A DNA stretch of 64,000 nt from an uncultured Christensenellaceae bacterium (GCA_905234985.1 CAJOJQ010000011.1:1-64000), one strand, 5' to 3'. Shown: positions 53,031 through 61,609, counted from the stretch's first letter. Made by a program: numbers and translations. Notes: generated by a model from the sequence alone, not told the origin.

Positions 53031-53486
53031 CGCATGAACTACAAATTGGGATTTGTCGGGGAGAAGGCACCCCTGGGGCCTCCGCGGCCCCAGACCCCGC
53101 GGCAGGGGATGATTCCCTGCACCCTCTCCTGCGGAAATAACTCGATGCGTTGAGACAGCTTGGTTCCCGCTGCTGCTTGGAAAGGATAGCAAAACTTGCC
53201 GATCTTTTGCTTCTGGCCCGGCCGCCTTTGGCGGCCAACCCGGATGCAAAGCATCCGGGGAAAGCCAGGGAATAATCCCTTAGGAAAAAGCGAGCTTTTT
53301 CCCTGGGATTTTCCCGGCTTTCTTGGGCCAGAAGCCACCCCAGCGCCGCAGGCGGCGCTTGTTCGATATATTCTTACAAGCCGCTTCGCCAAGTGAGGGT
53401 CCAGGGAGATCATCTCCCTGGTCGGGGGTTTGGGGGCAGAGCGCCCCCAACGTATCCCCGACAAATCCCAATTTCTCATACATGCG
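53031..53486. mobile_element. 456-bp gene-free element with terminal inverted repeats
   Basis: AAATTGGGATTTGTCGGGGA (53043-53062) recurs inverted and perfect at 53455-53474; CGCATG (53031-53036) and CATGCG (53481-53486) extend the symmetry outward. The inside carries at least seven hairpins (for example GGCCGCC-TTT-GGCGGCC, CCGGATGC/GCATCCGG, GCGCCGC/GCGGCGC, CCAGGGAGA/TCTCCCTGG, GGGGGC/GCCCCC) and no convincing ORF. It looks like a non-autonomous MITE-like element or a structured RNA locus. No target-site duplication is obvious. Confidence 0.6.
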
Positions 53487-53562
53487 TGAGCCGTGTCGGC
53501 GGGTTGAACGGGAAAAAGTGAAAAAAGCCGTGAAAAAGAGGGGTGGAAACGAGAAAAAAGCA

Positions 53563-53592
53563 TTGACAAAAACGGCGGTTTGACGGTATAAT
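53563..53592 (+). promoter_or_regulatory. Promoter of yceD-rpmF
   Basis: TTGACA (53563-53568), 18 bp, TATAAT (53587-53592). Consensus boxes, about 25 bases before the gene. Confidence 0.85.
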
Positions 53593-53621
53593 AGCAGTCG
53601 GTCACGATTGGAGTGATGTGC

Positions 53622-54152
53622 TTGCTGCTGGACATTTCCCGCGCTCTGCGCGCACCGGGGGAGGAAATCCCCTTCCTGCATCGTGACGCCATTCCGCCGC
53701 AGGTGATCTTCGGTGAAACGGTGGCGTTTTCCGATGTGACCCTGTCCGGTTTCCTGACCTCGGTGGAGGATCATCTTCGCATCTGGGGTACGCTGCACGC
53801 GGTGGCGCATGGCCATTGCGCGGGCTGCTTACAGCCGGTGGACTATTCGGTGGAGGTTCCCTTCGATGAAACCTTCATCCGCGTAACCGCCCGCAATCCC
53901 CGGCCGGAGGAAGAAAGTCCCGAGGAAGAGGAATGGTATTATGAAGGCTCTAAAGTGGAGCTTTCCCATCTTGCGCTGACGCTGGCGCTGCTGGATCTGC
54001 CCATTCGCTTTGAATGCGGCGACGATTGCCCGGTACTTACCCAGCTTCACGCGGAAGATGATGAAACAACGCATGCTTGCCAGAAGGACATGCCCGACCA
54101 GCATCCTTTTTCGGCATTGCAGCAATTGCTGACAAAGGATCAGGAGGTGTAA
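53622..54152 (+). CDS. yceD: YceD/DUF177 large-subunit rRNA accumulation protein
   Basis: 176 residues from the TTG at 53622 (GGAG 8 bases upstream), giving MLLDISRALRAPGEEIPF, the family's usual N terminus; GTG 53613 and ATG 53616 lie too close to the site. Contains HAVAHGHCAGCLQPVDYSVEVPFDE (CxxC) and a second ECGDDC pair. Directly before rpmF, as in most bacteria; required for 23S rRNA accumulation in plants and E. coli. Confidence 0.9.
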   Translation: MLLDISRALRAPGEEIPFLHRDAIPPQVIFGETVAFSDVTLSGFLTSVEDHLRIWGTLHAVAHGHCAGCLQPVDYSVEVPFDETFIRVTARNPRPEEESPEEEEWYYEGSKVELSHLALTLALLDLPIRFECGDDCPVLTQLHAEDDETTHACQKDMPDQHPFSALQQLLTKDQEV

Positions 54153-54154
54153 TT

Positions 54155-54349
54155 ATGGCTCTGCCCAAAGGAAAAGTATCCAAGGCCCGCGGCCGTTCCC
54201 GTCGCGCGAACTGGAAGCTGGAGCTTCCCGCTATCGTGGAATGCAAACAGTGCCACCAGATGAAGCTGGCGCACCGCGTGTGCAAGCATTGCGGCTATTA
54301 CGATGGCAAGCAGGTCATCGTGATGGACGAAGAAAAGAAGAACGCCTGA
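54155..54349 (+). CDS. rpmF: Large ribosomal subunit protein bL32, zinc type
   Basis: 64 residues. MALPKGKVSKARGRSRRANWKLELPAIVECKQCHQMKLAHRVCKHCGYYDGKQV; the CxxC...CxxC zinc site is intact. RBS AGGAGGTGTAATT. Two bases after yceD. Confidence 0.97.
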   Translation: MALPKGKVSKARGRSRRANWKLELPAIVECKQCHQMKLAHRVCKHCGYYDGKQVIVMDEEKKNA

Positions 54350-54365
54350 CGCGGTTCCGAGAAAA

Positions 54366-54390
54366 GATGCCTTTCAAGGCATTTTTTCTT
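54366..54390 (+). terminator. Terminator after rpmF
   Basis: GATGCCTT-TC-AAGGCATTTTTTCTT, 17 bases past the stop. Confidence 0.85.
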
Positions 54391-54408
54391 AAACGAGGGT
54401 TTGAAAAT

Positions 54409-54516
54409 AGAGTTCAGAGTTCGGAGTTCAGAGTTCAGATTATCATGTCTGTACTCTGCGCTTCAAATGATTCACAGAATCCATCTCAACTCTCAACTCT
54501 CCGCTCTCAACTCCCA
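54409..54516. repeat. Mosaic tandem-arm element
   Basis: Left arm AGAGTTCAGAGTTCGGAGTTCAGAGTTCAGA; next CTGTACTCTG as in the element at 7480; right arm CTCAACTCTCAACTCTCCGCTCTCAACTC as in the elements at 23753 and 29761. The two arms are from different sequence classes and pair poorly, so this copy looks like a recombinant. Confidence 0.7.
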
Positions 54517-54529
54517 AACGATAAAATTG

Positions 54530-54765
54530 CCCGAAGAACGGAAGGAGTACGCTTTTTCCTTCTCCCAAAGAGAGGCGGCCCATGGCTGAAAGGCTGCCGG
54601 AGAAAGCAAGCGGAAGGTCGTCCGGGAGGGCGGCGGGTGAACAAAGTAGTCCGTTCGGGTACGCCCGATATAGCGTCAAGAGGCGGCAATCCTGCATTGC
54701 CGCGAAGCAAGGTGGTACCACGGGTCAATCCGTCCTTCGGGAGGGGTTGGCCCGTGTTCTTTTTC
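54530..54765 (+). promoter_or_regulatory. T-box riboswitch (tRNA-Val) of valS
   Basis: The T-box motif GCAAGGTGGTACCACGGG lies at 54706-54723. Stem I features are present: GGAGTACGC, AAAGAGAGGCGGCC...GGCTGAAAGGCTGCC. A GTC valine triplet at 54617-54619 is a candidate specifier. The terminator is CACGGG (54719-54724) ... CCCGTG (54751-54756) followed by TTCTTTTT; the T-box sequence can pair alternatively as antiterminator. Uncharged tRNA-Val should promote read-through. TGGT would pair with ACCA of tRNA-Val. Confidence 0.93.
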
Positions 54766-54872
54766 AAGGTAGGAATTAGGAGGTAGGAAGTAGGAGGTTT
54801 CGTTTGTTTGCGCTGCTGTATTCGCGCGGCTGCTTTGAAAACAAAATAAACCTCCTACCTCCTACTTCCAAA
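54766..54872. repeat. Long inverted repeat with AGGTAGG arms (copy e), between T-box and valS
   Basis: Left arm AAGGTAGGAATTAGGAGGTAGGAAGTAGGAGG, right arm CCTCCTACCTCCTACTTCC; spacer about 55 bases ending ACAAAATAAA. Placed after the T-box terminator and before the valS ribosome-binding site. Confidence 0.83.
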
Positions 54873-54899
54873 CTTTCTACATCATAAGGAGGAAAAATC

Positions 54900-57545
54900 A
54901 TGTCTGCGGAATTTAATATGGAGAAGACTTATAATCCCCAGGCCATCGAGAAGGAAACCTATGAAAAATGGGAAGCCTCCGGGGCCTTCGCGCCGAAGAT
55001 CGACAAGAGCAAGAAGCCCTTTACCATCGTGATGCCGCCGCCCAACGTGACGGGCCAGCTGCACATGGGCCACGCCATGGACGCCACCCTGCAGGACGCC
55101 CTGATCCGCTATCACCGCATGAAGGGCGACCCCACCCTGTGGCTGCCCGGCACCGACCACGCCTCCATCGCCACGGAGGTGAAGGTGGTGGAAAAGCTGC
55201 ATAGCGAAGGGCTGACCAAGAAAATGCTGGGCCGGGAAGGCTTTTTGGAGCATGCCTGGGCCTGGAAGCGGGAATACGGCGGCCGCATCACCCGCCAGCT
55301 TCGCCGTATGGGCGCCAGCTGCGATTGGAACCGGGAACGCTTCACCATGGACGAGGGCTGCTCCAAGGCCGTGCGGGAAGTGTTCGTGCGGCTGTATGAA
55401 AAGGGCCTGATTTACCGGGGCTACCGTCTGGTGAACTGGTGTACCTGCTGCAAAACCGCCATGTCCGACGTGGAGGTGGAGTACGAGGAAAAGGACGGCA
55501 ATTTCTGGCACATCCTGTATCCCGTGAAGGAAACCGGCGAATACTTAGAGCTGGCGACTACCCGCCCCGAAACCATGTTAGGCGATACCGCCGTGGCCAT
55601 CAACCCCGCCGACCCCCGGTACGCTCACCTGCATGGCTGTCACGTGATCCTGCCCCTGGTGAACAAAGAAATTCCCATCGTGTGCGATGAGCATGCTGAC
55701 ATGGAAAAGGGCACCGGCGTGGTGAAAATCACCCCCGCCCACGACCCCAACGACTTTGAGGTGGGCCAGCGCCACAGCCTGCCCATCGTGCGGGTGTTCA
55801 CCTACGACGGCCATATGACCGGCGCGGCGGAAGCTGAAGAAAACGAAAACGTGCTGGATTGCGGCAAGTACGCCGGGATGTCCACCGACGAAGCCCGGAA
55901 GGCCATCGTGGCCGACCTCACCGCTTTGGGCCTGCTCAAATCCATCGAACCCCTCAAGCATGAGGTGGGCACCTGCTACCGCTGCCATACCGTGATCGAA
56001 CCCATGATGAGCAGGCAGTGGTATGTGAAGATGGAACCCCTGGCCAAGCCCGCCCTGGAAGCGGTGAAGAACGGGGAAACCAAATTCATTCCCGATCGGT
56101 TTTCCAAGATTTACTACAATTGGATGGAAAACACCCGCGACTGGTGCATCAGCCGCCAGCTTTGGTGGGGTCACCGCATCCCCGCCTGGTACTGCGAAGA
56201 CTGCGGAAATACCATCGTGAGCCGGGAAGACCCAACCGTCTGCCCCAAGTGCGGCTGCAAGACCCTTTCCCAGGACGAAGACGTGCTGGACACCTGGTTC
56301 TCCTCCGCCCTGTGGCCCTTCTCCACCCTGGGCTGGCCGGATAATACCGAGGATTTGCAGTATTTCTATCCCACCACCACCCTGGTGACGGGTTACGACA
56401 TCATTTTCTTCTGGGTGGCCCGCATGATCTTCTCTGGCATCGAGAACATGGGCCAGACGCCCTTTGAAAACGTGGTCATTCACGGCTTGGTGCGGGACGC
56501 TTTGGGCCGGAAAATGAGCAAATCCTTGGGCAACGGCGTGGATCCCCTGGAGATCATCGACCAGTACGGCGCGGATGCCCTGCGCTTCTCCCTGGTGATG
56601 GGCATTTCTCCCGGCAACGACACCCGCTATTCCACGGAAAAGGTGGAAATGGCCCGGAACTTTGCCAACAAGGTGAATTTAGACGGCAAGGAAGACCTGA
56701 ACGGCAAGGAACTGACCCTGCCCGATCGCTGGATCCTGAGCAAGTACAACGAGGCTGTGCGCCAGATCAGCAAGAATTTTGAGGAAGCGGAATACGGCCT
56801 GGCCGCCCAGAAGATTTACGATTTCACCTGGAGCGAGTTCTGCGATTGGTACATTGAGTTGGCCAAGGGCGGCTTGCTGGGGGACGACCTGAACCGCAAG
56901 GCCGCTGTGCGCGCCGTGCTGCAGACCGTGCTTTCCGGCCTGCTGCGCCTGCTGCATCCCTTCATGCCTTTCCTGACGGAAGAAGTGTACAAGAACCTGC
57001 CCGGCGAGGAAAACGCCTCCTGCATGCTGGCCGACTGGCCCAAAGCGATGGAAGCCTATGACTTCCCCGCCGAGGCCGCCCGCATGGAGGGCATCATGGA
57101 CATGATCCGCTCCATCCGTAATCTGCGCGCCGGCATGAATGTGCAGCCCTCCCACAAGGCCCACCTGATGGTGCGCCCCGCTGAAGGCTGGCAGAACGCC
57201 TTCGAGGGCACCGAAGTGTACTTTGCCCGCCTGGCCAGCGTGAGCGCTCTGGAAATGCTGGACAAGGACGCGGCCATCACCAGCAAGACCGTCAGCGCCG
57301 TGTGCGTGGCGGGCGAATACTTCATCCCCCTGGGCGAGCTGGTGGACTTTGAAAAGGAGAAGGCCCGCCTCAATAAGGAACGGGATAACCTGCTCAAGGA
57401 AATCGCCCGGGCCGAAGGCAAGCTGAACAACCCCGGCTTCGTCAGCAAGGCCCCCGCCAATCTGGTGGCCGCCGAAAAGGAAAAGCTGGAAAAGAGTAAG
57501 GAAATGCTCACCGCCCTGGAAGCGCGCATCGCGGAATTAGGGTAA
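54900..57545 (+). CDS. valS: Valyl-tRNA synthetase
   Basis: 881 residues. HIGH-type motif PPPNVTGQLHMGHAMD (about residues 43-58), editing domain with TTRPETMLGDTAVAINP, KMSKS motif GRKMSKSLGNGVDPL (about 538), zinc-like CEDCGN...CPKCGC, anticodon domain and a C-terminal coiled coil (FEKEKARLNKERDNLLKEI...KLEKSKEML). Charges tRNA-Val and hydrolyses Thr-tRNA-Val. Controlled by the upstream T-box. RBS AAGGAGG. Confidence 0.98.
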   Translation: MSAEFNMEKTYNPQAIEKETYEKWEASGAFAPKIDKSKKPFTIVMPPPNVTGQLHMGHAMDATLQDALIRYHRMKGDPTLWLPGTDHASIATEVKVVEKLHSEGLTKKMLGREGFLEHAWAWKREYGGRITRQLRRMGASCDWNRERFTMDEGCSKAVREVFVRLYEKGLIYRGYRLVNWCTCCKTAMSDVEVEYEEKDGNFWHILYPVKETGEYLELATTRPETMLGDTAVAINPADPRYAHLHGCHVILPLVNKEIPIVCDEHADMEKGTGVVKITPAHDPNDFEVGQRHSLPIVRVFTYDGHMTGAAEAEENENVLDCGKYAGMSTDEARKAIVADLTALGLLKSIEPLKHEVGTCYRCHTVIEPMMSRQWYVKMEPLAKPALEAVKNGETKFIPDRFSKIYYNWMENTRDWCISRQLWWGHRIPAWYCEDCGNTIVSREDPTVCPKCGCKTLSQDEDVLDTWFSSALWPFSTLGWPDNTEDLQYFYPTTTLVTGYDIIFFWVARMIFSGIENMGQTPFENVVIHGLVRDALGRKMSKSLGNGVDPLEIIDQYGADALRFSLVMGISPGNDTRYSTEKVEMARNFANKVNLDGKEDLNGKELTLPDRWILSKYNEAVRQISKNFEEAEYGLAAQKIYDFTWSEFCDWYIELAKGGLLGDDLNRKAAVRAVLQTVLSGLLRLLHPFMPFLTEEVYKNLPGEENASCMLADWPKAMEAYDFPAEAARMEGIMDMIRSIRNLRAGMNVQPSHKAHLMVRPAEGWQNAFEGTEVYFARLASVSALEMLDKDAAITSKTVSAVCVAGEYFIPLGELVDFEKEKARLNKERDNLLKEIARAEGKLNNPGFVSKAPANLVAAEKEKLEKSKEMLTALEARIAELG

Positions 57546-57549
57546 AAAA

Positions 57550-57581
57550 CATTGGGGAGGGCGTATTCGCCCTCCCCAAAT
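57550..57581 (+). terminator. Hairpin after valS
   Basis: TTGGGGAGGGCG-TATT-CGCCCTCCCCAA, a perfect 12-bp stem 4 bases after the valS stop. No T-run, so either a weak terminator or a 3'-end stabiliser. Confidence 0.7.
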
Positions 57582-57598
57582 CGGTCAAAGGAGACATT

Positions 57599-58534
57599 AT
57601 GGCTTTTCATCATATTCCCGTGCTCCTGAACGAGGTGCTGGAGGCCCTGAATCCCCAGCCGGGGGAAACCTATGCCGACGGCACCTTAGGCGGCGGGGGA
57701 CACAGCGGGGAAATCTTAAAACGCATGGGGGAGACGGGCGTACTCTATGGCATCGACCGGGACGAAGCGGCCATCGCCGCCGCCACAGAACGGCTGGCAT
57801 GCTACCCCGGCTTTCACGCCGTCCACGGCAATTTCCATGACGTGAAGGAGCTTCTGCCGGGGGTATGTTTAAACGGCGGGCTGCTGGACTTGGGCGTGTC
57901 CTCCTTCCAGCTGGACACTCCGGATCGGGGCTTTTCCTACCATGAGGACGCGCCCCTGGATATGCGCATGGACAAAAGCCAGGGCATGACGGCGGCGGAA
58001 TACGTGAACACGGTCAGCGAACGGGATTTCTGTCAGGCCCTGCGGGATTACGGCGATGAAAAATGGGCGGCCCGCATCGCCCAGATTTTGATAGAAAAGC
58101 GGGCGCGGAAGCACCTAAAAACCACCGCCGATCTGGTAGCCGTGGTGGACGCGGCCATTCCCAAGGCCGTGCGCCGCAAGGACGATGGGCACCCCGCCCG
58201 CCGTACCTTCCAGGCCGTGCGTATCGCGGTAAACGACGAACTGGCCCCCCTGGAAAAGGCGCTGAACGATTGGGTGGATATGCTGGTTCCCGGCGGGCGG
58301 CTGTGCGTGATCACCTTCCATTCCATCGAGGACCGAATCGTGAAGCTGGCTTTCCGCAAAATGCAGCATCCCTGCACTTGTCCCCCCAAGGCCCCCATCT
58401 GCATCTGCGGCAAAAAGCCCCTGGGCAAAGCCGTGGGCGGGGCCATCAAGGCAGGGGAACAGGAACTGTTGGACAATTCCCGCGCACACAGCGCTACCCT
58501 ACGGGTATTTGAGAAAGGATGGCCGGAATTGTGA
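57599..58534 (+). CDS. rsmH: 16S rRNA (cytosine1402-N4)-methyltransferase RsmH
   Basis: 311 residues. HHIPVLLNEVLEALNPQPGETYADGTLGGGGHSGEIL (SAM site), GIDRDEAAIAAA, GGLLDLGVSSFQLDTPDRGFSYHEDAPLDMRMD and FHSIEDRIVK. Methylates N4 of C1402. Overlaps rsmI, whose product modifies the same nucleotide; the usual dcw neighbours ftsL/pbp are absent here. Confidence 0.97.
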   Translation: MAFHHIPVLLNEVLEALNPQPGETYADGTLGGGGHSGEILKRMGETGVLYGIDRDEAAIAAATERLACYPGFHAVHGNFHDVKELLPGVCLNGGLLDLGVSSFQLDTPDRGFSYHEDAPLDMRMDKSQGMTAAEYVNTVSERDFCQALRDYGDEKWAARIAQILIEKRARKHLKTTADLVAVVDAAIPKAVRRKDDGHPARRTFQAVRIAVNDELAPLEKALNDWVDMLVPGGRLCVITFHSIEDRIVKLAFRKMQHPCTCPPKAPICICGKKPLGKAVGGAIKAGEQELLDNSRAHSATLRVFEKGWPEL

Positions 58535-59385
58535 GTACGCTCTATGTGGTGGCGACCCCCATCGGCAACCTGTCGGATATGAGTCCCCACGCCATCGACA
58601 CGCTGAAAAGCGTTGCACTCATCGCCGCGGAGGATACCCGGGTCACCAAGAAGCTGACCAACCATTTCGGCATTGATACGCCGCTGATTTCCTGCCACCA
58701 GCACAATGAAAAGGGCCGCGCCCCGGAAATTGTGGAACGGATGCTGGCGGAAGATATGGACGTGGCCGTGGTCACCGACGCGGGCACCCCGGCCATTTCA
58801 GACCCCGGCGTGGAGCTTGTGCGGGCGGCGGCGGAGGCGGGCATTCCCGTCATCGCTGTGGCGGGGCCTACGGCCATGGCGGCGGCGGTGAGCGTCAGCG
58901 GGTTCGATTTTTCCTCCTTCACCTTTTACGGCTTCCTGCCCCGGGGCAATACGGAATTGAAAGAAAAGCTGCTGGATATTGGCCGGAAATCGGAAGGGGC
59001 CGTGTTTCATGAATCCCCCCACCGGATCAAGGCGCTGGTTTCCACCATCCGGGACGCCCTGCCGGGGGCCGTCCTGTCCGTGAGCTGCGATTTGACCAAG
59101 CTGCACGAATTGACATTACGGGGCACGCCGGAAGCGGTTCTTGCCGCCCTGGAAGCCAACGAAAAGAGCGAAAAAGGCGAATACTGCGTGGTGGCCGACC
59201 TGCGTGGCGTGACCTTGCCAGAGGAAAAACCCACCGTGCAAGCCTCTCTGGAAGCACGGTTGTTTGATTTGCTGCTGCAAGGTGCATCCCTCCGGGACGC
59301 CGTTTCCGCCCTGGTGGACGCGGGGGAAAAGAAAAACGCGGTCTACGCCGCGTCGCTCAAAGTGAAGGAATATGTGGATGTTTGA
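58531..59385 (+). CDS. rsmI: 16S rRNA (cytidine1402-2'-O)-methyltransferase RsmI
   Basis: 284 residues from the GTG at 58531, which overlaps the rsmH stop (GTGA) and lies 11 bases after AAAGGA; the ATG at 58519 abuts that site. LYVVATPIGNLSDMSPHAIDTLKSVALIAAEDTRVT, ISCHQHNE, VAVVTDAGTPAISDPG, GFLPR: tetrapyrrole-methylase fold. Together with RsmH it makes m4Cm1402, a pairing made explicit by the coupling. Confidence 0.97.
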   Translation: MSTLYVVATPIGNLSDMSPHAIDTLKSVALIAAEDTRVTKKLTNHFGIDTPLISCHQHNEKGRAPEIVERMLAEDMDVAVVTDAGTPAISDPGVELVRAAAEAGIPVIAVAGPTAMAAAVSVSGFDFSSFTFYGFLPRGNTELKEKLLDIGRKSEGAVFHESPHRIKALVSTIRDALPGAVLSVSCDLTKLHELTLRGTPEAVLAALEANEKSEKGEYCVVADLRGVTLPEEKPTVQASLEARLFDLLLQGASLRDAVSALVDAGEKKNAVYAASLKVKEYVDV

Positions 59386-59393
59386 ATGAAATC

Positions 59394-59510
59394 AGGTAGG
59401 AAGTAGGAGGTGGGAGGTAGGAGGTCTATATAGTCCACACAAACGGAAGAAACCATGCTCTTTGATGAACCTGATAAAACCTCCTACCTCCTACTTCCTA
59501 CCTCCTACCT
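59394..59510. repeat. Long inverted repeat with AGGTAGG arms (copy f)
   Basis: Left arm AGGTAGGAAGTAGGAGGTGGGAGGTAGGAGG, right arm CCTCCTACCTCCTACTTCCTACCTCCTACC. The core TATATAGTCCA...CATGC...TTGATGAAC..GATAAAA is shared with the copy at 99-242, as is the outer TTAAAGTGTCCTTT (59513-59526). It lies between convergent rsmI and GH127 genes. Confidence 0.88.
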
Positions 59511-59526
59511 GCGTTAAAGTGTCCTT

Positions 59527-61551
59527 TTACTCCGTTTGGAGCCACACCCTCATTTCCCCCTTTCCCCGGTTATTCCAGGCAAAGTAGGGAATGAGGGTGA
59601 TTTTTGTTTCTTCCGTTTCGGGCTGACGCCAAGGGGCGTACAGGGGGGCGTTTTCGGGCACGGCGACGCGCTTGCCGGGCACGGTGAGGGAGGGCACAGT
59701 CAGGCCGTCGATTTCCATATCCCGGAATTGGGCTTCCGCTTTTATCACCGGGCAGGCCCGCAGCAGGTGCAGGTTCTTTCCGTTGTCGGCTTCCTCGGCG
59801 CAGTACACCCAGGGACCCCAGGTATAGCACACCTGGTTCATGGTTTCCCGCACCAGGGGCGAGGCGGCAATGGCTTGCACAGTCATGGGGAAATCAGCGG
59901 TGATTTTATCTCCCGCGCGCCAAACGCCTGTGAAATGGAAATAACCGTATTCCATGCGTCCGTTTTGAACAGCTCCGGCGCTGCCATCCTTGGTCCATCC
60001 GGGCAGCCGCAGGGCGATGGTGCCTTCCGCTTCGCCGGAAAGTACGGTGACTTCCACATGGCCACTGTTCGCCAGATCCGCATCCAGTTTCAGGGCAATT
60101 TCCCGTCCGTTCAGCGTGGCCGTAATCTCGCTGCCGATGTACAGATGGATGTACAGGGCGTCTTTCGATTGAGTGGCGATATATTGGCCTAAGCTGGACA
60201 CGATGCGGGCAATATTGGGCGGGCAGCAGGCACAGCCGAACCACTTCTGCCGCACGGGTTTCACATGGGAAAGGCGCTCGTCCGTTTCGCAGGCGGCGGG
60301 GTCCACTTCCAGGGGGTTCACGTAGAAAAAGCTCTTGCCGTCCAGGGCCATGCCGGACAGCACGGTGTTGTACAGCGCCCGTTCCATCACGTCGGCGTAT
60401 TCCGCCTTGGGCTGCAATTGCAGCATCCGCCGGGCGAAGAAGGCCAGACCGATGGCGGCGCAGGTTTCGGAATAGGCGGTATCGGAGGGCAGGTCATAGG
60501 GCCGGGAAAAGGCTTCGCCCACGTGAGTGCCGCCCACGCCGCCGGTGACGTACATTTTTTCGTTCACCGTGCTGCGCCACAGCCTTTCGCAGGCTTTCCG
60601 CATGGCTTCGTCCCCGGTCAGCCGGGCTTCGTCCGCCATGCCGCTGGCGAGGTACATTTGACGAACCGCGTGACCCACGGCCTCGTTCATGTCCCGGACG
60701 GGCTTGTGGGCCTGATAATACCTGTAACGTTCTGCCGTTACCGGCAGTTCTTTTTTGCCTTCTTTTTTCAGCCGCCGGTTTTCTTCTAAGGCGAAGGTGC
60801 TGGGGTCTGTGCCCCGCACATCGAGGAAGCGCTGGGCCAGTTCCTTCCATTCGGCCTCGCCGGTTTCCTCGTACAGCCGGTACAGCGCCATTTCAGCGAT
60901 CTCGTGGCCGGGGCAGCCCCGTTCCCCGTCCGGGCCGAAGCGCTTGAAAATGCACCGGCCAAAGCGCCGGGCCACGTCCAGCAAATCGTCCTTCCCCGTG
61001 GCCTGCTTCCAGGCCACCGCCGCTTCCGTCAGGTGGCCGAAGCAGTATAATTCATGGTGGTCCTTCAGGTTGGTAAAGGCGTTTTCCCGGCCCGTCAGGG
61101 AATAATAGGTGTTCAGGTAGCCGTCCTCCTCCTGGGCGGCGCGGATCAGATCGACGGCCTCCTGGGCCTGCTTTTGCAGCGCCGCGTCCGGCCGCACCAT
61201 CAGCTGATAGGCTGCCGCCTCCAACCATTTGTAGCCGTCGCTGTCCTGAAAAACGAAGCCGTAAAAGCCATCCTCCATGGGCGGCTTGCCTTCCTCCGGG
61301 GAAATCACGAAGCCGCGGTTCTGCTGCACGGGGGCAAATCCGCCGCCCACCTTTTTGGCGGCGATGGCCCGGGCCGCGGCGCGCATGTTATGCGCCCACC
61401 AGCTGGGGGCCGCGCCGGGAATGCGGTCATTCAGCGCGTCCCATTGGTAGGGGATCACGGCAGTGCGGATCAGGTTCATTTCCCGGCTCCAGAAGGGGTC
61501 CGAAACCCGGATGGAGCGCAGGGGGAGCGGGGCGGAAATCGAATCAGACAT
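59527..61551 (-). CDS. GH127 beta-L-arabinofuranosidase-like glycosidase
   Basis: 674 residues. Alpha/alpha barrel signatures: DPFWSREMNLIRTAVIPYQWDALND, GCPGHEIAEMALYRLYEETGE, VTGGVGGTHVGEAF, and the nucleophile region GCACCPPNIARIVSSLGQYIAT, where the CC pair belongs to the zinc-cysteine site of GH127. No signal peptide, so it acts in the cytoplasm on imported arabino-oligosaccharides. RBS AGGAGGAAACAGCT. Confidence 0.9.
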   Translation of the reverse strand: MSDSISAPLPLRSIRVSDPFWSREMNLIRTAVIPYQWDALNDRIPGAAPSWWAHNMRAAARAIAAKKVGGGFAPVQQNRGFVISPEEGKPPMEDGFYGFVFQDSDGYKWLEAAAYQLMVRPDAALQKQAQEAVDLIRAAQEEDGYLNTYYSLTGRENAFTNLKDHHELYCFGHLTEAAVAWKQATGKDDLLDVARRFGRCIFKRFGPDGERGCPGHEIAEMALYRLYEETGEAEWKELAQRFLDVRGTDPSTFALEENRRLKKEGKKELPVTAERYRYYQAHKPVRDMNEAVGHAVRQMYLASGMADEARLTGDEAMRKACERLWRSTVNEKMYVTGGVGGTHVGEAFSRPYDLPSDTAYSETCAAIGLAFFARRMLQLQPKAEYADVMERALYNTVLSGMALDGKSFFYVNPLEVDPAACETDERLSHVKPVRQKWFGCACCPPNIARIVSSLGQYIATQSKDALYIHLYIGSEITATLNGREIALKLDADLANSGHVEVTVLSGEAEGTIALRLPGWTKDGSAGAVQNGRMEYGYFHFTGVWRAGDKITADFPMTVQAIAASPLVRETMNQVCYTWGPWVYCAEEADNGKNLHLLRACPVIKAEAQFRDMEIDGLTVPSLTVPGKRVAVPENAPLYAPWRQPETEETKITLIPYFAWNNRGKGEMRVWLQTE

Positions 61552-61580
61552 AGCTGTTTCCTCCTGTGTGAATTAGCTTT

Positions 61581-61609
61581 ATTATATCGGGGCTAACTTG
61601 GTTTTTCAA
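61581..61609 (-). promoter_or_regulatory. Promoter of the GH127 gene
   Basis: Minus strand TTGAAA (61609-61604), 17 bp, TATAAT (61586-61581). Confidence 0.75.
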
